Positions 24,676 to 33,140 of a stretch of DNA of 64,000 nucleotides are shown in pieces. The notes beneath the pieces were generated by a model that searched no databases, was not told the DNA's origin, and saw nothing but the letters and a program-made list of their open reading frames with translations. Both the position numbers and the translations under genes were made by a program. Source of the stretch: Bradyrhizobium canariense (GTDB lineage: Bacteria; Pseudomonadota; Alphaproteobacteria; Rhizobiales; Xanthobacteraceae); assembly GCF_900105125.1 (NCBI RefSeq), contig NZ_LT629750.1, positions 3,844,001 to 3,908,000 of the forward strand, in the 5' to 3' direction. How positions within the stretch are numbered: the first letter of the stretch is position 1; the number at the start of each line of letters is the position of its first letter.

Positions 24676-26190
24676 ATGGACAACAAAATGGGACGTCGGG
24701 ATTTTTTGGGTACGGTCGCGCTTGCAGGCGCCGTCGTTGCGACGACACGCTCACCGTTCATCAGCCCGGCTGCAGCCGCTTCAGAGGCCGGCGGTGAGAT
24801 CACTTCGAAATCGGCCACCGAATTGGCCGCGGCGATCCGATCCAGGAGCCTCAGCTCCAAAGCCATCGTCGAAGCGCATCTCGAGCGGATCGCCAAGGTC
24901 AATCCAAAGCTCAATGCCATCGTCCAGTTGACCGCCGATTCCGCGCGCAAAGAGGCGGACGAATCCGATGCGGCCCTAGCCCGCGGCGAAATCAAGGGAC
25001 CGCTGCACGGCGTCCCCATCACTATCAAGGATACGCTGGAGACCAACGGCGTGATCTGCACCGGCGGCACCAAAGGCCGCGCGAATTTCGTTCCCAAGGC
25101 TGACGCCACGGCAGTTGCCCGGCTTCGTGCCGCCGGCGGGATCATCTTGGGCAAGACCAACGTACCGGAATTGGCCGGTGCGATCGAAACCGACAATCTG
25201 GTCTATGGACGCACCAACAATCCTTATGACCTCGGCCGCACGCCGGGCGGCAGCAGCGGCGGCGAGGCCGCGATCATCTCCGCCTGCGGTTCGCCGCTCG
25301 GTCTCGGCACCGACGCCGGCGGCAGCATTCGAATTCCGGCGCATTTCTGCGGCCTTGCGGCGATCAAGCCGACCTCCGGCCGCGTGCCCCGAACCGGCCA
25401 ATTCCCGATGCCGCTCGGCGCCCGCAACGCAGTGTTTCACGTCAGCCTGATCGCTCGAAAAGTCGAAGACCTCGCATTAGCGCTGCCTGTCATCGCAGGG
25501 CCCGACTTCCGCGATCATTCGATTGTCGGAATGCCGCTGATGGATCCGAAAGGGGTGACGTTAAGCGGACTGAAACTGGCCTATTTCGAAGATGACGGCA
25601 TGGCGACGCCGACCAAGGAAATCAGCGCAGCGGTCCGCGATTCCGCCAAGGCCTTCATGGATGCCGGGGTCAAGGTCGACGAAAACCGGCCGCCGGACGC
25701 CGGCAAAGCCGGCACCGTGTATTTCGACATGAGCCGCGGCGATGGCGGCGCCGGCACGCGCGCGTTCCTCAAGAGCATCGGCAGCGATCCGATCTCGCCG
25801 CTGTTCGAGCAGGCCCTGACCCATTCGGTCGCGCCGGCAATGGCCAACACCACCGATGCCCTCGCCGCATTCGTGCGATGGGATCTCTTCAGCAATTCAA
25901 TGCTGCGCTTCATGGAGAACTACGACGCGATTCTTTCCGCGGTGGCGCCGTTTCCGGCATTGCCGCACGGCACCAGCTTCGATGAAGAGAATCGCAAAGG
26001 ATTTGGCTACGCGCAGGCCTACAATCTGACGGGATGGCCGACCGCAACCGTGCGCGTCGGCACTTCGCCCGAAGGGCTTCCGCTCGGCGTCCAGGTCGCT
26101 GCCCGGCCGTGGCGCGAAGACGTCGCGTTGGCGCTGGTTCAGCACCTCGAACGAACCTTTGGCGGGTGGAAGATGCCCGCCGCAATTTAA
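24676..26190 (+). CDS. Tat-exported amidase, amidase-signature family
   Basis: This 504-residue amidase has the Ser-cisSer-Lys triad: Lys in GVPITIKDTLE, cis-Ser in PGGSSGGE and the nucleophile Ser in GTDAGGSIRIPA. A twin-arginine signal (G-R-R-D-F-L-G-T-V followed by a hydrophobic run ending PAAAA, about residues 6-36) indicates export folded to the periplasm. The start at 24676 is an ATG with a weak ribosome site; ATG 24688 is a possible alternative that keeps the Tat motif. It is divergent from the amidohydrolase operon. Family substrates are amides such as nitrile-derived or indole acetamides; none is assigned. Confidence 0.9.
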   Translation: MDNKMGRRDFLGTVALAGAVVATTRSPFISPAAAASEAGGEITSKSATELAAAIRSRSLSSKAIVEAHLERIAKVNPKLNAIVQLTADSARKEADESDAALARGEIKGPLHGVPITIKDTLETNGVICTGGTKGRANFVPKADATAVARLRAAGGIILGKTNVPELAGAIETDNLVYGRTNNPYDLGRTPGGSSGGEAAIISACGSPLGLGTDAGGSIRIPAHFCGLAAIKPTSGRVPRTGQFPMPLGARNAVFHVSLIARKVEDLALALPVIAGPDFRDHSIVGMPLMDPKGVTLSGLKLAYFEDDGMATPTKEISAAVRDSAKAFMDAGVKVDENRPPDAGKAGTVYFDMSRGDGGAGTRAFLKSIGSDPISPLFEQALTHSVAPAMANTTDALAAFVRWDLFSNSMLRFMENYDAILSAVAPFPALPHGTSFDEENRKGFGYAQAYNLTGWPTATVRVGTSPEGLPLGVQVAARPWREDVALALVQHLERTFGGWKMPAAI

Positions 26191-26276
26191 AGCGCCGGGT
26201 GTTATCTCGTCCGGCGACAAATCAGTTCCAACTACCGTGCGGATGCGGGAAATAGTTTCGCATCCGCTGCAAGGCG

Positions 26277-27263
26277 TTATTCGATGACCTCGTCGGCCAG
26301 TGCGAGCAAGGAAGGCGGCACTTCCAGCTTCATCGCTTTGGCCGTCTTCAGGTTGAGCACAAACAGATAGCGCGTCGGCTGCTCAAACGGCAATTCACCG
26401 GGGCGCGCGCCTTTGAAAATGCGATCGACGAGTGAAGCCGCGCGATCGAATGACTCCTTCAGGTCCGGCCCGTATGACATCAGGCCCCCTTCCCGGGCGA
26501 ACACATCATATTCGTAGATCGAAGGAATGCTCCGCCGCTTGGTGTAGTCGAACACGCGCTCAACGTTGACGTTGGTGAGCAAGTCCGAAACCATCAGCAG
26601 CGCGTCCGGTCGATCGCAATCCATCATGGCGAATGCCTGATTGAAATCATCGGGCTTGCGTACGCTTGCAGGCTGGATGGTGATGCCAAAGGCTTGCGCG
26701 GCCCCGACAGATGCGTCGTAGCGCAGCGTCATTCCCAGATCGTCCTTGTTCCACATCACCGCGACGCGACGGATGCCCGGTGCCAGCTGCTTGAGCAATC
26801 CGAGACGCTTCGTGGTCAGCGTGCTCGCCACGTCGGAAATGCCGGTGATGGTACCTCCCGGCCGATCGAGATGGTCGACAAGGCCCGTCGCAACAGGGTC
26901 GCCAGCGCCATAAGCGACAACCGTGGAAATACCGGATTGTTTTGCAGCAATTGCTGTCGGATAGCCGATGGTGACGACGACATCGACCTTTGCGGCTTTC
27001 AGATCGCCCAGCAACTGCGGAAGTGCGGAGAATTCCGCGAACCTGCCGCGAGGGCCCTCGAGCTCCAAATTCTGGCCGAGAACGTACCCATACCTCGCGA
27101 GCGAAGCCAACAAGAGCTTCACGTCAGGAGACATGTCGGAACTCGGCACACCCGGGCTCAACATGGCTAGGCGATAAACCTTGGTTGGGCTTTGGCCGAA
27201 TGCCACACGAGGCGCCGCCATGATGGCGCCGCCGAGCAACGCGATAAACCAACGTCTTTTCAC
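26277..27263 (-). CDS. ABC transporter substrate-binding protein, ABC_sub_bind (TrpX-like) family
   Basis: The product (328 residues from GTG 27263) is an exported binding protein of the PF04392 family. It has the usual R-R-W-F-I-A-L-L-G-G start of this group followed by a hydrophobic export segment to AFGQ, then YRLAMLSPG, VDVVVTIGYPTAIAAKQ, DPVATGLVDHLDRPGGTITGIS and the C-terminal ELPFEQPTRYLFVLNLKTAKAM. Members bind aromatic amino acids or remain uncharacterised. A GTG at 27281 is an alternative start. No permease or ATPase is adjacent, so it is another lone binding protein. Confidence 0.87.
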   Translation of the reverse strand: MKRRWFIALLGGAIMAAPRVAFGQSPTKVYRLAMLSPGVPSSDMSPDVKLLLASLARYGYVLGQNLELEGPRGRFAEFSALPQLLGDLKAAKVDVVVTIGYPTAIAAKQSGISTVVAYGAGDPVATGLVDHLDRPGGTITGISDVASTLTTKRLGLLKQLAPGIRRVAVMWNKDDLGMTLRYDASVGAAQAFGITIQPASVRKPDDFNQAFAMMDCDRPDALLMVSDLLTNVNVERVFDYTKRRSIPSIYEYDVFAREGGLMSYGPDLKESFDRAASLVDRIFKGARPGELPFEQPTRYLFVLNLKTAKAMKLEVPPSLLALADEVIE

Positions 27264-27529
27264 AGCATTGATCCCGAACACAGCGGCGGCCCGCCCGGAC
27301 TACCACTGCGTCATCTCTGGTATAGCGGCAGCCGCATCCTGCCAACTCCTAATGTTTCCATGAACAGCCTCACCGCCCGGCGTTGACCCACGTTGGAACC
27401 AACGGAGGCCGATATGTGGCAGACGCATCCTTCGCCAGCGCGAACTCGCGCACGACGACGAAATCCATCTCGCCGAATTTTACGAAGTTTACCTTTGTAG
27501 TCTGGCTTGGTATTTGCTAGACTTCGGGC

Positions 27530-27982
27530 ATGAGCAAACGAAAAGCGGAATCCGACGCCGCCCGCGCCTCGGCTTTGGCAACGGAACTGCACACGCTGAG
27601 CAGCAAACTCAAGCGGCGGCTACGCGAGCTGGCTTCGGCCGGAGATCTCACGCCGTCACAAACATCGGTGCTGATGCATCTGAACCAGAACGGGTCCATG
27701 ACGGTCACTACCCTCGCTCGGATGGAGGGCGTCCGCTCGCAATCCATGGGCGCCACCATTGCCGTGCTCGAAACCGCCGGATTGGTGAAGGGATCACCGG
27801 ATCCCGCGGACGGCCGGCAAACGATACTGTCTCTGACAGCCGCCTGCCGCGAATTGATCCGAAGCGGCCGCGCGGCGCGGCACGATTGGCTGTTTCACGC
27901 CATTCAAACCAAGCTTACGCCGCAGGAACAGGAGCAACTCGCTGCGTCGATGAGCCTGCTCAACCGCATCGTCGATACCTGA
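27530..27982 (+). CDS. MarR family transcriptional regulator
   Basis: The 150-residue winged-helix protein has a helical N-terminus and the core LTPSQTSVLMHLNQNGSMTVTTLARMEGVRSQSMGATIAVLETAGLVKGSPDPADGRQTILSLT, the MarR recognition helix and wing (D-P-A-D-G-R-Q). It is the first gene of a unit with a hydrolase-like protein, a small membrane protein and an MFS exporter, and probably controls them. AT-rich sequence and an AGTCT/AGACT pair lie between 27500 and 27527 and may hold its operator. Confidence 0.87.
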   Translation: MSKRKAESDAARASALATELHTLSSKLKRRLRELASAGDLTPSQTSVLMHLNQNGSMTVTTLARMEGVRSQSMGATIAVLETAGLVKGSPDPADGRQTILSLTAACRELIRSGRAARHDWLFHAIQTKLTPQEQEQLAASMSLLNRIVDT

Positions 27983-28043
27983 CAAACCGGCCCCTCTGCC
28001 TTGCGGCCGCGGCCGACGAATGATTCCAACCATGGAGAACGAT

Positions 28044-28625
28044 ATGACCATCAGTATGCTCGATGCGAACACCGCTTTGCTCGTCATCGATTTGCAAAAG
28101 GGCATCGTCGGCCTGCCGACGGTGCATCCGATGGCCGACATCGTGCAGAAAGCCGTTGGACTGACCGCCACCTTTCGGAAGCACGATTTACCGGTCGTGC
28201 TCATCAACGTCGATGGCGGGCCGCCAGGTCGTACCGAACAATCCCTTAGTACCCGTGCGTTTCCCCCAGGCTGGGCCGATCTCATTCCCGAACTCAACCA
28301 GCAACCAAGTGACCACCTCGTCACGAAGCGGACGCGGGGCGCTTTCACCCATACCGACCTCGATAAATATCTGAGGCAGCGCAATATCACCCAGGTCGTG
28401 ATCGCAGGCGTCGCTACCGGCAGCGGCGTCGAATCCACAGCGCGGCACGCCCACGAACTCGGATTCAACGTCGCGCTCGCCATCGATGCCATGACGGACA
28501 TGGACGCCGATATTCATCACAACAGCGTTGCGCGAATCTTTCCCAAGCTGGGCGAGACCGGCACGACGCAACAGATCATCGATCTCCTCGATGCACCATC
28601 GCGTAGCGAAAAAGGGAACGCCTGA
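28044..28625 (+). CDS. Isochorismatase-fold protein lacking the catalytic cysteine
   Basis: The 193-residue protein has the isochorismatase fold with Asp16 (VIDLQKG) and Lys95 (VTKRTRGAF), but the position of the nucleophilic Cys is Gly128 in T-G-S-G-V-E-S-T. Compare T-N-C-C-V-E-S-T in the gene at 17488. In this superfamily true isochorismatases (PhzD, EntB) also lack the Cys and use the Asp, so vinyl-ether hydrolysis or a non-amidase role is more likely than amide cleavage. The ATG at 28044 follows GGAGAAC. It sits 61 bases after the MarR gene and two bases before the next gene. Confidence 0.82.
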   Translation: MTISMLDANTALLVIDLQKGIVGLPTVHPMADIVQKAVGLTATFRKHDLPVVLINVDGGPPGRTEQSLSTRAFPPGWADLIPELNQQPSDHLVTKRTRGAFTHTDLDKYLRQRNITQVVIAGVATGSGVESTARHAHELGFNVALAIDAMTDMDADIHHNSVARIFPKLGETGTTQQIIDLLDAPSRSEKGNA

Positions 28626-28627
28626 CC

Positions 28628-28957
28628 ATGGAATCGCTTCATTATCTGGCTTATTTCGGCGGCGGTGCTGTCCTCACCAACGCCGTTCCACATCTCGTCA
28701 GCGGCGTGATGGGACGCCCGTTTCAGAGTCCGTTCGCCAAGCCGCCCGGCGAGGGACTTTCCTCGTCGACCGTGAATGTCCTCTGGGGCTTCTTCAACCT
28801 GGCGATCGGATACCTGCTGGTCTGCCACGTCGGCGATTTCGATCTGCACGCCCTCGATGACGCGGCCGCGCTGGGATTGGGCATTCTTCTGTTCGGTGTA
28901 ATGATGGCCCGCATGTTCGGCCGGTTTCACGGTGGCAACTCACCCGTTCAGGAGTGA
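28628..28957 (+). CDS. Small integral membrane protein, hypothetical
   Basis: The 109-residue protein has about three hydrophobic segments (residues 5-27, 47-67 and 77-97) separated by a polar PFQSPFAKPPGEG loop. I do not recognise a named family. It starts two bases after the upstream stop and overlaps the MFS gene by four bases (GTGA), so it is translationally coupled within the MarR-led unit. Confidence 0.75.
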   Translation: MESLHYLAYFGGGAVLTNAVPHLVSGVMGRPFQSPFAKPPGEGLSSSTVNVLWGFFNLAIGYLLVCHVGDFDLHALDDAAALGLGILLFGVMMARMFGRFHGGNSPVQE

Positions 28958-30192
28958 GCGGCGGCGTGGAAGGCATATTCCGCTCGCTGCAGAATCCGAA
29001 CTACCGGATCTGGGCCGCGGGCGCGTTGGTATCCAACATCGGCTCGTGGATGCAGCGCACCGCGCAGGATTGGATCGTCCTCACCGAACTGACGCACCGG
29101 AATGCAACCGCCGTCGGCATCGTGATGGGATTGCAATTCGGCCCGCAGATCCTGCTGCTGCCGCTCACGGGTTTTGCCGCTGACCATCTCGACCGGCGCA
29201 AGCTCCTGTTCTGCACGCAGGCCGCGATGGGGCTGCTCGCGCTCGGCCTCGGGCTGCTGGTGGTCACGGGCCTGGTACGGCTGTGGCACGTCTACGTCTT
29301 CGCGTTTCTGCTGGGCTGCACGGCCGCCTTCGATTCACCGGCACGGCAGACCTTCGTCGCCGAGCTCGTCGACGAGCGCCATCTTCCCAACGCCGTAGGA
29401 CTCAATTCAACGTCCTTCAACGCCGCGCGCATGATCGGGCCTGCGATTGCCGGCGGCCTGATCGCCGGGGTCGGCTCCGGATGGGTATTCCTGATCAACG
29501 CCTTCTCCTTCCTCGCGGTGCTGTGCTCGCTCAGTTTCCTGCGCCTCGATCAACTAAAACCCGGCCATCGCGCCGTTCGCACCCGTGGCAGCTTCGTTGA
29601 GGGCTTTCGCTACGTGTTGCGGCGACCGGATCTCAAAGTCATCTTGTTGATGCTGTTTCTGGTCGGCACGTTCGGATTGAATTTTCCGATTTTCATCTCG
29701 ACCATGGCGGTCAGCGTGTTCCACGCGGGCGCCGGCCAGTATGGATTGCTGACTTCGATGATGGCGGCGGGATCGGTGACGGGCGCGCTGATGGCTGCAA
29801 CGCGGGCGAAGCCGGGAATTCCTGTTCTGCTCGCGGGCGCGGCGACCTTCGGCGGCGGCTGCGCGGTGGCGGCGGTGATGCCGAGCTATATGCTGTTTGG
29901 ACTGGTTCTCTTCGTGATCGGCATTGCCGCACAGACGCTGACGACATCGACCAACAGCCTCGTGCAGACATCGACCGAGCCCGGCATGCGCGGCCGCGTG
30001 ATCGCCATTCTGCTCGCGATCGCATTGGGCGGCACGCCGATCGGCGCACCGATCGTGGGTTGGGTTGCCGACACCTTCGGACCGCGCTGGGCGCTCGGCG
30101 TCGGTGCTGCGGCCGGTCTTCTCGCCGCGGCGGTCGCGGTCATCTATCTTGCGAGGCACCGGCATCCCGCCCTCGACGCGGGATCAGCGTAA
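28954..30192 (+). CDS. MFS transporter, EntS-like MFS_3 family
   Basis: The 412-residue membrane protein has about 12 predicted helices and the pattern of MFS_3/EntS exporters: LQNPNYRIWAAGALVSNIGSWMQR-type first helix (with NIGSWMQRTAQDW), the DHLDRRKLL loop between helices 2 and 3, and FDSPARQTFVAELV. It starts at GTG 28954, overlapping the previous stop by four bases. The last residues (HRHPALDAGSA) look like read-through into a palindromic repeat. As the last gene of a MarR-led unit it is probably an efflux pump; its substrate is unknown. Confidence 0.87.
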   Translation: MSGGVEGIFRSLQNPNYRIWAAGALVSNIGSWMQRTAQDWIVLTELTHRNATAVGIVMGLQFGPQILLLPLTGFAADHLDRRKLLFCTQAAMGLLALGLGLLVVTGLVRLWHVYVFAFLLGCTAAFDSPARQTFVAELVDERHLPNAVGLNSTSFNAARMIGPAIAGGLIAGVGSGWVFLINAFSFLAVLCSLSFLRLDQLKPGHRAVRTRGSFVEGFRYVLRRPDLKVILLMLFLVGTFGLNFPIFISTMAVSVFHAGAGQYGLLTSMMAAGSVTGALMAATRAKPGIPVLLAGAATFGGGCAVAAVMPSYMLFGLVLFVIGIAAQTLTTSTNSLVQTSTEPGMRGRVIAILLAIALGGTPIGAPIVGWVADTFGPRWALGVGAAAGLLAAAVAVIYLARHRHPALDAGSA

Positions 30193-30253
30193 GGGCGTTA
30201 CCCGACGAACGCGGACGGCGAGGAGATCACCGACCGCGTTACGGTGTGCCCGT

Positions 30254-31003
30254 TCAGACCTGGGTGATGCCGCCATCCGCGACCAGATCGATGCCGGTGC
30301 TGTAGCTGCTATCATCGGACGCCAGGAACAGGACGGCCGAGGCCATCTCTTCGGGGCGACCGATGCGGCCGAGCGGCGTGATGCCCGCGAAAAACGCGCG
30401 CGCGCCGTCGGCCTCTTCTTTGGTCTTGAACTGGCTGTCGATGATCGGCGTGTCGACCGCACCGGGTGAAAGCGTGTTGACGCGGATACCGCGGTCCTTC
30501 AATTCCATCGCCCAGGTGCGCGCGAAAGAACGCAGGGCTGCCTTGGTAGCGGCATAGGTGCCGTGCTCGGGCAAGCCCTTCAGATGCAGGCCGGAAGACA
30601 CCAGCACAATCGATCCGCCCTTGCGCAAGAGGGGAAACGCCTTCTGCACGGTGAAGTAGACGCCGCGGGCATTGATCCCGAACGTCTTGTCGAAATGCGC
30701 TGGTGTTGCGTCCTGCGTCAACTTGCGCTCGACAAAACCGGCACTGGCGACAACGATATCAACCGCGCCTTTGACATCTTTTACGGTCTGATAAAGCCGG
30801 TCGAGGTCATCGAGATCGGCAACGTCGGCTTGCACGGCGGAGACGTTCTTGCCGATTTCGGCCTTCGCCTTGTCGAGTTCGCCCTGGCGCCGTCCGACAA
30901 TGAACACATAGGCGCCTTCCTCGACGAATTTTTTGGCCGCCGCCAAACCGATACCGCTGGATCCACCGGTGATGACGGCAACTTTTCCATTTAGCTTGGA
31001 CAT
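30254..31003 (-). CDS. SDR family oxidoreductase
   Basis: The 249-residue classical SDR has T-G-G-S-S-G-I-G at residues 12-19 (NADP-type R-R after the second strand: VGRRQGE), ASAG in place of NNAG, a Ser in VSSG and Y-A-A-T-K near residues 150-154. The C-terminal LVADGGITQV is the usual ending. It is divergent from a LysR regulator gene at 31258, a frequent arrangement in which the regulator controls the SDR. The natural substrate is unknown. Confidence 0.9.
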   Translation of the reverse strand: MSKLNGKVAVITGGSSGIGLAAAKKFVEEGAYVFIVGRRQGELDKAKAEIGKNVSAVQADVADLDDLDRLYQTVKDVKGAVDIVVASAGFVERKLTQDATPAHFDKTFGINARGVYFTVQKAFPLLRKGGSIVLVSSGLHLKGLPEHGTYAATKAALRSFARTWAMELKDRGIRVNTLSPGAVDTPIIDSQFKTKEEADGARAFFAGITPLGRIGRPEEMASAVLFLASDDSSYSTGIDLVADGGITQV

Positions 31004-31093
31004 GACATAGACCTGTTCCTGTTTGAGGGGGCGCGACGCCGTTCGGCGAAGTCGCGCCGTTTGAGATGTCGATGGTGACGAGGAGCCGGCGCG

Positions 31094-31159
31094 TTATCTG
31101 CTCCAGCGGCCGGATTCGAAATCGGCTTTGAAGGCATCGAGGCGGTCTTGCAGGGCCAT
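31094..31159 (-). pseudogene. 21-codon remnant of a peroxiredoxin-like gene, or small peptide gene
   Basis: A minus-strand frame with a good GGAG ribosome site encodes 21 residues beginning MALQDRLDAFKADFE. This closely matches the opening helix of AhpC/TSA-type peroxiredoxin-like proteins (MxLQxxLDAFKAxFE). The frame ends in TAA after S-G-R-W-S-R and no thioredoxin-fold residues follow. It precedes the SDR start by 90 bases on the same strand, so it may be a fossil 5' end or a short leader peptide. Confidence 0.5.
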
Positions 31160-31257
31160 GGGAAATCTCCGCTAGTTTGGGTTGGCCCGCAGAATCTGGT
31201 TCATTTGCCTGAAAAGGGGTATATGGCAAAGATGGACATTATTTATTTGGATTACAA

Positions 31258-32139
31258 ATGAGTGACCGCTTACAGGAATTGGCCGTGTTCGTGCGCGCGG
31301 CGGAAAGCGGCAGCTTTTCCCGCGCCGCCCGCGAACTCGGCCTGTCGCAACCATCGGTTTCGCGCATCATCGGAGAGCTGGAAGCGCGGCTTGGCGTCAC
31401 GCTGCTTCTGCGCACCACGCGCCGCATCACCGTGACCGACGCGGGCGCATTGTTTCTCGATCGCGCCCGCGAGATCCTGGCCGAGATCGAGGACGCGGAA
31501 GACGCCGCGCGCGGGCTCGATTCACTGCGCGGCCTCATCCGTCTCGCCATTCCCGTGGTCTACGGCACGCGCGAGATCATCCCTCGCCTGCCAAAGTTTC
31601 TGGCCGCGCATCCCATGCTACGCGTCGAGATGTCGGTTGCCGACCAGCGACAGGATCTCGTTGCCGATGGCGCTGATATCGCCATCCGCCTAGGCGACTT
31701 GGATGACTCCGTATTCGGTGCGCGCAAGCTGGAGACGCTGGAACGAATGCTGGTGGCGTCGCCGGCCTATCTGAAGGCACGCGGCACACCGAAAACGCCG
31801 GCGGATCTCGCCGCGCACGATTGCGTCTTTGGTCCCGGCAATTTCGGCCGCGATAGCTGGTCGTTCCGCCGCAACGGCACCGAGACGTCAGTGGACGTCC
31901 GCGGACGCATTCATACCAATTCGGGTCCCGGCGTTTTCGCGAGCGTGATGGCGGGCCTAGGGATCGCGATGGTCTCGACGGTCATGGCGGGGCCTGAAGT
32001 AAAGGCGGGTGTGCTGGTGCCGCTGCTGCGCAGCTACAAGCTCTCATCCGTGGACGTGCACGCGGTCTTTCCCGGCGGCCCGCGCCCATCGACAAAAGTC
32101 CGCGCCCTGGTCGATTTCCTGGTTGAAGAGCTTAAATAG
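31258..32139 (+). CDS. LysR family transcriptional regulator
   Basis: This 293-residue LTTR has the N-terminal helix-turn-helix (residues 1-60: FVRAAESGSFSRAARELGLSQPSVSRIIGELEARLG) and a substrate-binding co-inducer domain (about 90-290, with IRLAIPVVYGTREIIPRLPKFLAAHP). The C-terminal LRSYKLSSVDVHAVFPGGPRPSTKVRALVDFL block is typical of the CrgA/DmlR branch. It is divergent from the SDR gene and likely regulates it and itself. The upstream 50 bases are AT-rich. Confidence 0.92.
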   Translation: MSDRLQELAVFVRAAESGSFSRAARELGLSQPSVSRIIGELEARLGVTLLLRTTRRITVTDAGALFLDRAREILAEIEDAEDAARGLDSLRGLIRLAIPVVYGTREIIPRLPKFLAAHPMLRVEMSVADQRQDLVADGADIAIRLGDLDDSVFGARKLETLERMLVASPAYLKARGTPKTPADLAAHDCVFGPGNFGRDSWSFRRNGTETSVDVRGRIHTNSGPGVFASVMAGLGIAMVSTVMAGPEVKAGVLVPLLRSYKLSSVDVHAVFPGGPRPSTKVRALVDFLVEELK

Positions 32140-32156
32140 CCCGGTCGCGCCGCGCT

Positions 32157-32618
32157 TTAGTCGCGATGGTTGAAAGCGGCCACAAAATCTTCGGACACGA
32201 CATACTCCAGCGCCTTGCGCAGCGAAGCTGACTTCGCCGTGCCAAACGCCGACTCGAATCCCTCCTGGGCACGTTTCCAAAGGGGCGCCGATTCCTCGAG
32301 CTTCCGTCTCCCGGCGGCCGTCAAGGCGACGAGACGGTTGCGGCGGTCAGCCGGGTCGATACGGACTTCGACCAAACCGTCACGCTCGAGCGGCTTCAGA
32401 TTATGCGTCAGCGCCCCCCGGTCCATGACCAGCGCCTCGGCCAATTCCCCAAGCGCCGGCGTTCCGGTCCGGGCGATTTGGTTAAGGATGGCCCGCTGAG
32501 TGGTCCGCAATCCGCAAGGCTCCAATGCAGAATCATAAAGCTGCGAGACGCGCCGCGTCGCCTTGCGTAACGCCGTGCAATTGCAAAGGCTTTTCTGCTT
32601 CTCGTTGCCAGTCGCCAT
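32157..32618 (-). CDS. MarR family transcriptional regulator
   Basis: The 153-residue MarR protein has a helix-turn-helix LRTTQRAILNQIARTGTPALGELAEALVMDRGALTHNLKPLERDGLVEVRIDPADRRNRLVALT (about residues 45-110). The wing motif D-P-A-D-R-R-N-R is clear. An N-terminal C-N-C pair (SLCNCTALRKATRRVSQLYD) is characteristic of a MarR subgroup and could sense oxidation. The start at 32618 is preferred; an earlier in-frame ATG (32663) lies inside the operator palindrome. It is divergent from a tautomerase gene with two palindromes between them. Confidence 0.9.
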   Translation of the reverse strand: MATGNEKQKSLCNCTALRKATRRVSQLYDSALEPCGLRTTQRAILNQIARTGTPALGELAEALVMDRGALTHNLKPLERDGLVEVRIDPADRRNRLVALTAAGRRKLEESAPLWKRAQEGFESAFGTAKSASLRKALEYVVSEDFVAAFNHRD

Positions 32619-32648
32619 GTTTTCCGCTCCGGAAATCAACCTTGCTAT

Positions 32649-32666
32649 TATTTGCATATGCAAATA
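32649..32666. promoter_or_regulatory. 18-base perfect palindrome, MarR operator candidate
   Basis: The sequence TATTTGCATATGCAAATA reads identically on both strands. It shares the core TTGCATATGCAA with the palindrome at 32679-32692, their centres about 28 bases apart. Both lie in the 95-base divergent region between the MarR and tautomerase genes, so autoregulation plus control of the tautomerase is likely. Confidence 0.75.
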
Positions 32667-32678
32667 TATCTGTTATTG

Positions 32679-32692
32679 CTTGCATATGCAAG
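32679..32692. promoter_or_regulatory. 14-base perfect palindrome, second MarR operator candidate
   Basis: CTTGCATATGCAAG repeats the core of the first palindrome. It lies 21 bases upstream of the tautomerase ATG and would block its ribosome-site or promoter-proximal region when bound. Confidence 0.72.
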
Positions 32693-32713
32693 TAATGATC
32701 AATGGAGAGACCG

Positions 32714-33097
32714 ATGCCCCTGGTACGTATCGACCTTCAAAAGGGAAAAGACGCAAAGTACCGGCAGAAGGCCGGGCAAATCGTTTACCAAGCCATGGTT
32801 GAAGCCACCGGCGTTCCCAACAACGACCACTTCCAGATCATCGGCGAGCACAGCGCCGAAAACTTCATCTTCGACCCTGATTACCTCGGCATCCACAGGT
32901 CCAGCGATCTCATTATCGTGCAGATATTCTTCAATGAGGGTCGTTCGGTCGCGCAGAAGCAGGCGCTCTACAAGGCGATCGCCGAAGGGCTCTCCGCTTC
33001 GCTGCAGGTCCGGCCGGAAGATGTTTTCATCAGCCTTGTCGAGGTGAAGAAGGAAAACTGGTCTTTCGGCAACGGCGTTGCGCAATACGCGGCCTGA
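32714..33097 (+). CDS. Tautomerase family protein (Tautomerase_2 type)
   Basis: The 127-residue protein belongs to the tautomerase superfamily, whose catalytic base is the N-terminal proline exposed after Met removal. That fixes the start at 32714 (M-P-L-V-R-I-D), preceded by GGAGAG, rather than the ATG at 32702. The length, about twice that of 4-oxalocrotonate tautomerase, and blocks VEATGVPNNDHFQII and DLIIVQIFFNEGRSVAQKQALYKAIAEGL match the MSAD-like Tautomerase_2 group. The neighbouring MarR regulator and shared palindromes indicate inducible expression. The substrate is unknown. Confidence 0.9.
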   Translation: MPLVRIDLQKGKDAKYRQKAGQIVYQAMVEATGVPNNDHFQIIGEHSAENFIFDPDYLGIHRSSDLIIVQIFFNEGRSVAQKQALYKAIAEGLSASLQVRPEDVFISLVEVKKENWSFGNGVAQYAA

Positions 33098-33140
33098 TTT
33101 CCGCAAAACGCCAGCCGATGCCGATCGCCCTCGAGACCGC

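Noticed and set aside
27311-27592. Minus-strand frames upstream of the MarR gene, one ending in a natural-looking FALAKDASATYRPPLV segment
   Set aside because: The frame is under 50 codons after a stop, has no ribosome site and no family resemblance.
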